Notes under the pieces: generated by a model
The model's database searches: none
What the model was told of the DNA's origin: nothing
What the model saw: only the letters and a program-made list of their open reading frames with translations
Part shown: piece by piece, positions 1 through 7,080 of the stretch
Layout: every line of letters starts with the position of its first letter
How positions within the stretch are numbered: the first letter of the stretch is position 1
Position numbers and translations under genes: made by a program
Assembly: GCA_964597305.1 (NCBI GenBank)
Contig: CAZQWU010000045.1
Location: forward strand, 1 to 8,938
Source of the DNA: UBA7398 sp964597305
GTDB taxonomy: Bacteria; Actinomycetota; Actinomycetes; Nanopelagicales; Nanopelagicaceae
Direction: 5' to 3'
DNA length: 8,938 bases

Positions 1-304
1 TGAAGCCTATGGCGCTTCTTATACGCTCCAAGAATTGCTCACTATTAAATCTGACGACGTCTTAGGTCGAGTCAAAGTTTATGAAGCAATTGTGAAGGGT
101 GAAAATATTCCAGAACCAGGAATTCCTGAATCATTCAAGGTTCTTGTGAAAGAAATGCAATCACTCTGCCTCAACGTTGAAGTGCTCTCATCTGAAGGCG
201 TTGCCATCGAGATGCGTGACACTGATGAAGAAGTATTCCGAACCGCTGAAGAGTTAGGAATCAACCTTTCACGGGTTGAACCGAGCTCAGTAGAGGAGGT
301 GTGA
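1..304 (+). CDS. rpoB: RNA polymerase beta subunit, C-terminal end (partial)
   Basis: This is the 3' end of the gene for the RNA polymerase beta subunit; the 5' part lies outside the window. The reading frame starts at base 2 and gives 100 residues before TGA at 302-304. It opens with EAYGASYTLQELLTIKSDDV and continues through VYEAIVKGENIPEPGIPESF and KEMQSLCLNVEVLS, which are signature sequences of the conserved beta C-terminal region. In the enzyme this end packs against beta-prime in the clamp/switch region. The rifampicin-binding region is not in the window, so nothing can be said about resistance. The last codons (GAG GAG GTG) also form the Shine-Dalgarno sequence of rpoC, so the two genes are packed as a classic rpoBC operon. 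An internal TTG at 35 is an ordinary leucine codon, not a start. Confidence 0.98.
   Translation, partial: EAYGASYTLQELLTIKSDDVLGRVKVYEAIVKGENIPEPGIPESFKVLVKEMQSLCLNVEVLSSEGVAIEMRDTDEEVFRTAEELGINLSRVEPSSVEEV
293..300 (+). promoter_or_regulatory. rpoC ribosome binding site inside the rpoB end
   Basis: GAGGAGGT is a near-perfect Shine-Dalgarno sequence ending 5 nt before the GTG at 306. It decides the rpoC start. The ATG at 304-306, which overlaps the rpoB TGA, is followed after one sense codon by TAG (310-312), so it cannot start rpoC. The spacing fits the GTG, which opens the conserved LDVNFFDEL sequence. Confidence 0.8.
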
Positions 305-305
305 T

Positions 306-3300
306 GTGTTAGACGTTAATTTCTTCGATGAATTAAGAATCGGTCTCGCATCAGCGCAAAACATCCGTGAATGGTCATTTGGCGAAGTGAAAAAGCCAGA
401 AACCATTAACTACCGAACACTCAAGCCAGAAAAAGATGGACTCTTTGATGAAAAGATCTTTGGTCCAACTCGTGACTGGGAGTGCTACTGCGGTAAATAC
501 AAGCGCGTTCGATTTAAAGGAATCATTTGCGAACGATGCGGCGTAGAAGTTACCCGCGCAAAAGTTCGACGCGAGCGCATGGGTCACATTGAACTTGCAG
601 CGCCAGTAACACATATCTGGTACTTCAAAGGTGTGCCATCACGTCTTGGATATCTTCTTGATCTTGCACCGAAAGATCTTGAAAAAGTTATCTACTTCGC
701 GGCATACATGATTACTGAAGTTGATGCCGAAATGCGTGAAGAGGATTTGCCGAAGTTAGAAAAGAAGCTTCATGCAGATATCAAGAAGATAGAAACTCGA
801 CGCGACAACGATCTCAATGCGCGGCAAGTCAAAATGGAACAAGATCTTGCTGAACTTGAAGCCGAAGATGCGAAATCTGATCAGAAGCGTAAAGTTCGCG
901 AAGGTGCAGAGCGCGAATTAAAGCAAATTCGTGAACGCGCACAGAAAGAACTTGATCGCTTGTCTGAGGTTTGGACTCGCTTTAAGAACCTCAAGGTGCA
1001 AGACCTTGAAGGCGATGAAAATCTTTATCGCGAAATGCGCGATCGTTACGGTATGTATTTCAAAGGTGCTATGGGCGCTGCTGCAATTCAAGCGCGACTA
1101 CAAACTTTTGATCTCCAAGCTGAGTTCGACAAGCTCAATGAATTAAGTCAGACCGGAAAAGGTCAGAAGAAGACTCGTGCGATTAAACGACTCAAGGTAG
1201 TTAACTCCTTCTTGAATACTTCAAATCGCCCAGAGTCAATGGTGTTGGATTGCGTCCCAGTAATTCCGCCAGACCTTCGACCGATGGTGCAACTTGATGG
1301 TGGCCGTTTTGCGACATCAGATCTCAATGATCTTTATCGTCGCGTGATTAACCGCAATAACCGCTTGAAGCGATTGGTTGATCTTGGCGCACCAGAAATT
1401 ATCGTGAACAACGAAAAGCGTATGTTGCAAGAAGCTGTTGATGCGCTCTTTGATAATGGTCGTCGTGGTCGACCAGTAACTGGTCCAGGAAACCGACCAC
1501 TGAAATCACTCTCCGACATGCTCAAAGGAAAGCAAGGACGTTTCCGTCAGAACTTGCTCGGAAAGCGCGTTGATTACTCGGGACGTTCGGTTATCGTCGT
1601 TGGTCCACAACTTAAATTGCATCAATGCGGTCTGCCAAAACAAATGGCGCTTGAACTCTTTAAGCCATTTGTAATGAAGCGTCTTGTTGATCTCAATCAT
1701 GCTCAAAACATCAAGTCAGCTAAGCGCATGGTCGAACGTTCACGTTCGGTGGTGTGGGATGTTTTGGAAGAAGTAATTGCCGAACACCCAGTGCTACTTA
1801 ACCGAGCACCAACGCTTCACCGACTTGGTATCCAAGCATTCGAACCACAATTGATTGAAGGTAAAGCGATTCAGATCCATCCACTCGTTTGTACTGCATT
1901 TAACGCAGACTTCGACGGTGATCAAATGGCGGTTCACGTTCCACTCTCTGCAGAAGCTCAAGCCGAAGCGCGCGTATTGATGTTGTCATCCAACAACATT
2001 CTCTCGCCAGCAAGCGGTCGACCACTTACTGCGCCAACTCAGGACATGGTTCTTGGAATCTACTTCCTCACCTCAATGCGAGAAAATCAAACAGGTGAAG
2101 GCCGTAGCTTCTCGTCAGTAGCAGAAGCACTTATGGCCTTTGATCAAGGTTCTCTCTCACCGCAAGCGAAAATCAAAATTCGTTTAAATGAGAATGGAAA
2201 AGTTGCAACTCGCGAGACCACGCTAGGTCGCGCACTCTTTAATGAGGTGTTGCCTGATTCATTCCCATTTGTTGATGAAGATGTCACTAAGAAACGTCTC
2301 GGTGGAATCGTTGATAACCTCGCTGAGTTCTATCCAAAAGTTACCGTTGCTTCTGTTCTCGATGAATTGAAGGCGCTCGGTTTCTATTGGGCAACTCGCG
2401 CTGGTGTCACAATTGGTATTCAAGATGTTGTGACTCCACCACGTAAGCGAGAAATCCTTGAAGACTATGAAACGAAATCTGAAAAGGTTCAATCGCAATA
2501 CGAAAAAGGTCTTATTACCGATGATGAACGTCGTCAGGAATTAATCGAGATCTGGACGCAGGCGACAAACGTCGTTGCCAAAGAGATGGAAGATAACTTC
2601 CCACGAACCAATCCAGTTTGGATGATGGTCTACTCGGGCGCACGTGGAAACATGATGCAGATCCGACAGATCGCAGGTATGCGTGGACTTGTTGCCAATC
2701 CAAAGGGCGAAATTATTCCTCGTCCAATCAAGGCAAACTTCCGCGAAGGACTTACAGTTCTTGAATACTTCATCTCAACGCATGGTGCACGAAAGGGTCT
2801 CGCTGATACTGCGCTTCGAACTGCAGACTCGGGTTACCTCACACGTCGTCTCTGCGACGTTGCACAAGATGTGATTATTCGCGAAGAGGACTGCGGCACT
2901 GATCGTGGTCTTGTTCTACCTATTGCAACAAAGAACGGCGCAAAATTGGTTCGCGATGAGCATGTCGAAACATCTGTTTATGGACGTGCACTTGCTGAAG
3001 CGATTGTTGTTGACGGTAAAGAAATTCTTCCAGCCGGTTCAGACCTTGGTGATCGAAGTATCGATCTTCTGGTTAATGCTGGCGTAGCGGAGGTAAAAGT
3101 ACGTTCAGTTCTTACCTGCGATAGCAAAGTTGGCCAATGCGCAATGTGCTACGGCCGATCTATGGCGACCGGAAAGATTGTCGATGTGGGCGAAGCAGTA
3201 GGAATTATCGCTGCACAATCCATCGGTGAACCTGGAACACAGCTCACCATGCGTACCTTCCACACCGGCGGTGTTGCAGGTGATGACATCACTCACGGTC

Positions 3301-4124
3301 TGCCACGTGTACAAGAACTCTTCGAAGCTCGCACTCCAAAGGGTGTAGCACCAATTGCAGAAGCAGCAGGTGTTGTGTCATTCCTTGAAGATGCAAAGGG
3401 TAAGAAGATCATTGTGACACCTGATGATGGTGGCGAAGCAGTTGCTTATCCAATCACCCGACGTCAAAAACTTAAGGTTGAAGAAGGCCAGAAAGTAAGC
3501 GTTGGTGAACAAATGGTGGTTGGCGCAATTGATCCGAAGCAGGTTCTTCGAATTCTTGGCCCACGTCAAACACAGATTCATCTCGTGAATGAAATTCAAG
3601 AGGTTTATCGTTCACAAGGTGTCAGCATCCATGACAAGCACATTGAAATTATTGTTCGTCAGATGTTGAAACGTATTACAGTTCTTGAACCAGGTGATAC
3701 TGATATGTTGCCAGGTGAATTAGTTGACCGACTCCGATTCGAAGCAGAAAATCGCAAAGCTGTCTCTGCTGGCGGAAAGGCTGCGTCAGGTCGACCAGAA
3801 CTTATGGGTATCACGAAGGCTTCGCTTGCAACCGAGTCGTGGTTGTCGGCAGCATCGTTCCAAGAAACAACTCGCGTCCTTACCGATGCAGCGTTGTCAG
3901 AAAAGAGCGATCCACTTCTTGGTCTCAAAGAGAACGTCATCATCGGAAAACTCATCCCAGCTGGTACTGGGCTTGCTCGTTATCGCAACGTGCGAGTTGA
4001 ACCAACTGAAGAGGCAAAGGCTGCGGTTTATGCAGCGTACGATGAATATGACTACACACCGTTTGAACAACAAGGAACGGGTGAAGCTGTTCGACTCGAT
4101 GAATTCGATGTTGAATCGCGCTAG
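306..4124 (+). CDS. rpoC: DNA-directed RNA polymerase subunit beta-prime
   Basis: This gene encodes the catalytic beta-prime subunit of RNA polymerase (1272 aa, GTG start). Zinc-binding domain cysteines are C60, C62, C75 and C78. An acidic/basic helical segment at about 138-232 matches the coiled-coil insertion typical of actinobacterial beta-prime. The catalytic Mg-binding motif NADFDGD is residues 533-539, with D535, D537 and D539. The second zinc site is C863, C938, C945 and C948. The bridge helix region lies near 822-860 (HGARKG, SGYLTRR), and the trigger-loop sequence MRTFHTGG starts at M982. From my recollection of M. tuberculosis RpoC (about 1316 aa), the zinc-1 and active-site residues share numbering, while the zinc-2 site is about 28 residues earlier. 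This fits a shortened loop after residue 585. One oddity is MVYSGARG (Y776), where most bacteria I recall have Asp before SGARG. The gene lies 1 nt after rpoB and ends at a strong terminator. Confidence 0.99.
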   Translation: MLDVNFFDELRIGLASAQNIREWSFGEVKKPETINYRTLKPEKDGLFDEKIFGPTRDWECYCGKYKRVRFKGIICERCGVEVTRAKVRRERMGHIELAAPVTHIWYFKGVPSRLGYLLDLAPKDLEKVIYFAAYMITEVDAEMREEDLPKLEKKLHADIKKIETRRDNDLNARQVKMEQDLAELEAEDAKSDQKRKVREGAERELKQIRERAQKELDRLSEVWTRFKNLKVQDLEGDENLYREMRDRYGMYFKGAMGAAAIQARLQTFDLQAEFDKLNELSQTGKGQKKTRAIKRLKVVNSFLNTSNRPESMVLDCVPVIPPDLRPMVQLDGGRFATSDLNDLYRRVINRNNRLKRLVDLGAPEIIVNNEKRMLQEAVDALFDNGRRGRPVTGPGNRPLKSLSDMLKGKQGRFRQNLLGKRVDYSGRSVIVVGPQLKLHQCGLPKQMALELFKPFVMKRLVDLNHAQNIKSAKRMVERSRSVVWDVLEEVIAEHPVLLNRAPTLHRLGIQAFEPQLIEGKAIQIHPLVCTAFNADFDGDQMAVHVPLSAEAQAEARVLMLSSNNILSPASGRPLTAPTQDMVLGIYFLTSMRENQTGEGRSFSSVAEALMAFDQGSLSPQAKIKIRLNENGKVATRETTLGRALFNEVLPDSFPFVDEDVTKKRLGGIVDNLAEFYPKVTVASVLDELKALGFYWATRAGVTIGIQDVVTPPRKREILEDYETKSEKVQSQYEKGLITDDERRQELIEIWTQATNVVAKEMEDNFPRTNPVWMMVYSGARGNMMQIRQIAGMRGLVANPKGEIIPRPIKANFREGLTVLEYFISTHGARKGLADTALRTADSGYLTRRLCDVAQDVIIREEDCGTDRGLVLPIATKNGAKLVRDEHVETSVYGRALAEAIVVDGKEILPAGSDLGDRSIDLLVNAGVAEVKVRSVLTCDSKVGQCAMCYGRSMATGKIVDVGEAVGIIAAQSIGEPGTQLTMRTFHTGGVAGDDITHGLPRVQELFEARTPKGVAPIAEAAGVVSFLEDAKGKKIIVTPDDGGEAVAYPITRRQKLKVEEGQKVSVGEQMVVGAIDPKQVLRILGPRQTQIHLVNEIQEVYRSQGVSIHDKHIEIIVRQMLKRITVLEPGDTDMLPGELVDRLRFEAENRKAVSAGGKAASGRPELMGITKASLATESWLSAASFQETTRVLTDAALSEKSDPLLGLKENVIIGKLIPAGTGLARYRNVRVEPTEEAKAAVYAAYDEYDYTPFEQQGTGEAVRLDEFDVESR

Positions 4125-4134
4125 TAATTAAATT

Positions 4135-4168
4135 AAAAAAACCCGCCTCACAAGAGGCGGGTTTTTTT
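4135..4168 (+). terminator. Intrinsic terminator of the rpoBC operon
   Basis: A perfect 8-bp GC-rich stem, CCCGCCTC (4142-4149) with GAGGCGGG (4154-4161), encloses the loop ACAA. Seven A residues precede it (4135-4141) and seven T residues follow it (4162-4168), so the stem can extend to 15 bp. It starts 10 nt after the rpoC stop and should end the rpoBC transcript. The A-tract on the left makes it formally bidirectional, but no minus-strand gene is seen that would need it from the right. Confidence 0.96.
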
Positions 4169-4308
4169 GTCTCATCTGCCACACATGTGATCCACGGAAT
4201 AGATCTCCTAGTGCTAGTCCTCGCACAATTTTCCTGATCGGGAATTTCTGGTGCCAGACTTTTCTTGTATTGAAGAGAACAACTCATAGGAGAGATGGGG
4301 AATCAATC
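4169..4308 (+). other. Intergenic region upstream of the secreted-protein gene
   Basis: These 140 bases separate the rpoC terminator from the secreted-protein gene and must hold that gene's promoter unless it is read through from rpoC. No good -35/-10 pair is visible by eye. Short symmetric elements are present: CACATGTG (4182-4189), AGATCT (4201-4206), two CTAG boxes two bases apart (4208-4217), and TTCC/GGAA arms around a 6-nt loop (4231-4244). None is long enough to call an operator. A purine-rich AGGAGAG at 4288-4294 lies before the gene start. Confidence 0.4.
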
Positions 4309-4989
4309 ATGACATCACCTCGCAGGTCGAATGCGTTACGAGTGGCTATCGCAGTTATTGCACTTACACTCATTGGCGCTCACACTGGCGCTTTTGCTGC
4401 TTCAAAAACTATTACCTGTTACAAAGGCACAGCCACTAAGAAAGTAACTGGTACCAATCCCAAATGTCCAACGGGTTATTCAACGACGAAGCCATCGACG
4501 ACATCCAAGGTTCCAACCACGCCAAGTACTTCTGGTACTAAGACAACAACTGGCGCACAAACATTTAATGCAACCTATAAAGGTACGATGAATTTGTTAT
4601 GGACAGCAAGTGATGTCACTGCACAATCAGTATCAGGAACAGGAACGGGAACCACACTAGGACTCGACTCTCTTTCCGGTAAAGGTGGTTCAGCGCCAAC
4701 TGGCCAATGCGATAGTTTCTTTGGCACAGGAACTTTGGGAAGTGGTGCAAACACGGTTGCTGTGAAATTTGATGGTGGCATGGTCTGCGCAGATGATGCA
4801 GCAGCTCCTACAGATGTAAAAATAACTGGAAACGTAGTTGTCACTGGCGGTACCGGAACATTTGCAGGCGCGACCGGAACCCTCAAGGTCGCTAATGGCA
4901 GTACTTTTCAAGTACGCAGCACAACAGCGGGAAAAACTATCTCTGAGTCATTCACATTAGTTCTGAGCGGAACTATCACGACGAAGTAG
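4309..4989 (+). CDS. Secreted protein with CYKG...CPxGY element and beta-rich domain
   Basis: This gene encodes a 226-aa exported protein of unknown function. I chose ATG 4309 because it gives a normal signal peptide: a basic start (MTSPRRSNALR), a hydrophobic core (VAIAVIALTLIGA), and an AFA-type cleavage site after residue 30. A TTG at 4270 would add 13 charged residues in front. The mature protein begins with KTITCYKG (C37) and NPKCPTGY (C53), a short two-cysteine element. A Ser/Thr/Pro-rich linker follows at about 58-83, then a Gly/Thr-rich, probably all-beta domain (about 84-226) with C134 and C160. The segment VVTGGTGTFAGATGTLKV near 177-194 resembles the GGTG-x-F-A-G-A-x-G repeat of secreted beta-barrel proteins with an allene-oxide-cyclase-like or related fold. 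That similarity is from memory and weak. Two disulfides are possible. It is probably extracellular or wall-associated. Its 3' end overlaps the opposing transporter gene by 33 bp. Confidence 0.85.
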   Translation: MTSPRRSNALRVAIAVIALTLIGAHTGAFAASKTITCYKGTATKKVTGTNPKCPTGYSTTKPSTTSKVPTTPSTSGTKTTTGAQTFNATYKGTMNLLWTASDVTAQSVSGTGTGTTLGLDSLSGKGGSAPTGQCDSFFGTGTLGSGANTVAVKFDGGMVCADDAAAPTDVKITGNVVVTGGTGTFAGATGTLKVANGSTFQVRSTTAGKTISESFTLVLSGTITTK

Positions 4990-7071
4990 CCACCGTCGAG
5001 AAGAGGTACGCCAATTCCACTTACCGAGCAACACCATCGCGCTCGGTAAGAGGAAGAGGCGAACAATTGTTGCATCGATCAAGATACCTAAAGCCAACCC
5101 AATTCCTAATTGTTGTAACCCAACAAAATCTCCCCAGATAAATCCTGATACCGCGCCAATCAGAATAAGCGCAGCTGCAGAGACTACGCCGCCGGTTTGC
5201 GCTAACCCTTCGACTACTGCGTCTTCATTATTTTTTCCCGAGAGCCACGCTTCGCGAATTCGCGAAACAATGAAGATTTCATAATCCATAGATAAGCCAA
5301 AGAGAATCGCAACAATGAAAATTAAGACCCATGCTTCAGTCTGTTGATAGTCATATGTGCCAAAAATCTGGTGGGCGATTCCTGAACGTGTGACAAACAC
5401 CAACGCCCCAAGCGAAGCAACTAATGAGACAAGATCGAGCGTAATGGCTTTTATTGGAAGGACGACGGACAATAAGAATCGGCGAAGTATCACGTACATC
5501 ACCAGAAGGGCCACAATAAAAACCCACGGTAATGAACGTGAAAGCGCATGAATAAGGTCAGCACCTTGTGCAGGAGTTCCACCTAAATACAGCTTCGTGT
5601 TGTGCGGGAAAGTGCTGGATCGAAGGATTTCTCGAAGTTGCTCTGTTAATTTGTCTGCTCCAGCAGAACCTAATTCGCTTCGACCGGCAACAATGATTCG
5701 AATGTATTGCCCAGTGGGATCAACAAAAGTTGATTGTGAGTCTGAGGCTACGGCAAAGACCTCTTTGAGTTGTGAAATATTGCCAACGAGCGTCTGCCTG
5801 GCGCTATCGATATCAGGCATTTGAGCTTGTTGTGGCTTACCTAGATCAATGACGATTTGATGTGGGGTAATTACACCTTTTCCCAATTGATCTGTTACCA
5901 GCGCAACGCCACGGGCAGATTCCATGTTTGCAGGTAATTGGGTAAGTGCACTCGGTGTGACATCAAGAGTAAAAAGCGAAGCACTAAGCGCAGCTAGAGC
6001 GCCAAGTGAAAAAACCATCACACGGAGTGGTGTGCGACGAGAGATGTGACCAATCGAAGCAAAGAGTCTGTGAGAAATCTCTGACGTATTGAGAAATCCG
6101 TGAAAGCGTAAAGTTTTTGCTCCGCGTTTTCCGAATATTAACAAAATATGTGGAAGGAAGGTTCGAGTTGAAATTACCGAAACCACCGGAATAACAATGG
6201 CGGCAAGGCCTAACGAACGAATAAATGGAATAGGAATCAACAATAAAATAGTCGCGCAAATAAAAACACTGAAACCTGAAATCGTGATGGTGCGACCTGC
6301 CGTGGCACGAGTTCGTGAAATTGCCAGTTCAATGTCGGGGTTTTCTTTTAATTCTGATCGATAGCGATGGATGTAAAGCAACGAATAATCGATGGCAAGT
6401 CCTAAGCCAATAAGTTGCACAATATTGGGAACATAGAGAACCATGGTGAAATGTAAAGAGAGTAAATAAATTAGGGCTAGGCTCGATGAAATATTAATAA
6501 GTGCGAACAACAGGGGAACAACCGAGAGCCATCCCCAACCTAGGATAAGAATAAGAAGGACAAGTGCAATTCCTATAGCAATAAGCTCACCGCGATGTAG
6601 ATCGCTATTCATGATGGGGGTGACATCACTTTTGATGGCAGGCGGTCCAGTAACTAAAACGGGTGAAATACCAGCATGAATCAAGGCTTTTCGCAGTGGG
6701 GTAGTGAGCTCTGATGCGCGAGCAAGATCATAAGGTGTTCCAACGCTTGTAAAAAGGTACCCAGCAAATGCTCGCGATTGGGTGATGTGAGCGCCATCAA
6801 TCGTGGAAATAGCATCTGCGATCTGCGATTTAAAATGTAAAAGTTGTTCGGGCGTTGCGTTAGAAAATTTATAAAAAAGAATAAATGTACCTTCGGGATT
6901 ATCGTCAAAATGTTGCGTGAGAATATTTTGAGCGTGCGCGCTCTCCGAATGAGGAATGGTTAATGATGTTGTTAGTCGAGTATTCAGCGGCGTGGTGAGT
7001 AAAATTCCTATAAGTGCAAGTACTATCCATAAGAGAATGGGATATGAGCGCTTAAATATTACTGAATTCAC
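4957..7071 (-). CDS. MMPL/RND-superfamily membrane transporter
   Basis: This gene encodes a 704-aa inner-membrane protein with the MMPL architecture: one N-terminal TM (about 11-28), an extracytoplasmic domain (about 31-158), and a five-TM block (about 161-315). A second half follows with a TM near 350-367, another external domain (about 370-512) and a five-TM block (about 514-683). Each half carries the family's proton-relay signature: GLGLAIDYSLLYIHRYR (D228, Y229) and FGLSMDYEIFIVSRIRE (D596, Y597). Such proteins use proton motive force to export lipids, lipid-linked compounds or small toxic molecules. The substrate here cannot be told. The length fits YdfJ-like members rather than the larger mycobacterial MmpL proteins with extra C-terminal domains. 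The start is GTG 7071, 9 nt after the hlyIII stop, with no clear Shine-Dalgarno sequence, so translational coupling is likely. No regulator gene lies beside it. Confidence 0.93.
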   Translation of the reverse strand: MNSVIFKRSYPILLWIVLALIGILLTTPLNTRLTTSLTIPHSESAHAQNILTQHFDDNPEGTFILFYKFSNATPEQLLHFKSQIADAISTIDGAHITQSRAFAGYLFTSVGTPYDLARASELTTPLRKALIHAGISPVLVTGPPAIKSDVTPIMNSDLHRGELIAIGIALVLLILILGWGWLSVVPLLFALINISSSLALIYLLSLHFTMVLYVPNIVQLIGLGLAIDYSLLYIHRYRSELKENPDIELAISRTRATAGRTITISGFSVFICATILLLIPIPFIRSLGLAAIVIPVVSVISTRTFLPHILLIFGKRGAKTLRFHGFLNTSEISHRLFASIGHISRRTPLRVMVFSLGALAALSASLFTLDVTPSALTQLPANMESARGVALVTDQLGKGVITPHQIVIDLGKPQQAQMPDIDSARQTLVGNISQLKEVFAVASDSQSTFVDPTGQYIRIIVAGRSELGSAGADKLTEQLREILRSSTFPHNTKLYLGGTPAQGADLIHALSRSLPWVFIVALLVMYVILRRFLLSVVLPIKAITLDLVSLVASLGALVFVTRSGIAHQIFGTYDYQQTEAWVLIFIVAILFGLSMDYEIFIVSRIREAWLSGKNNEDAVVEGLAQTGGVVSAAALILIGAVSGFIWGDFVGLQQLGIGLALGILIDATIVRLFLLPSAMVLLGKWNWRTSSRRWLLRRDSSAQN
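5020..5050. repeat. Perfect 10-bp inverted repeat near the convergent junction
   Basis: CTTACCGAGC at 5020-5029 is the exact reverse complement of GCTCGGTAAG at 5041-5050, with an 11-nt loop between. It begins 31 nt after the secreted-protein stop codon and lies inside the last codons of the MMPL gene. It can form a stable hairpin in either transcript. There is no T-tract on either side, so it is not a canonical intrinsic terminator. It may still slow or protect the 3' end of the plus-strand transcript. Confidence 0.7.
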
Positions 7072-7080
7072 GGCCGATAA

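Noticed and set aside
931..1146. Plus-strand frame inside rpoC as a nested gene
   Set aside because: It is a shadow of the helical insertion region, with no ribosome site and no known overlapping gene there.
3724..4131. Long frame on the plus strand inside the rpoC end
   Set aside because: It is an out-of-frame shadow of conserved rpoC coding sequence, with no recognisable protein features.
4270..4308. TTG start giving a longer secreted protein
   Set aside because: It would add 13 mostly charged or polar residues before a good signal peptide and has no ribosome site.
4575..4886. 103-codon minus-strand frame inside the secreted-protein gene
   Set aside because: The composition (Val/Pro-rich) is what the reverse strand of a Gly/Thr-rich gene gives; no start signal or family resemblance.
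5062..5071. Palindrome AACAATTGTT as an operator
   Set aside because: It is a short palindrome inside transporter coding sequence, of the sort expected by chance.
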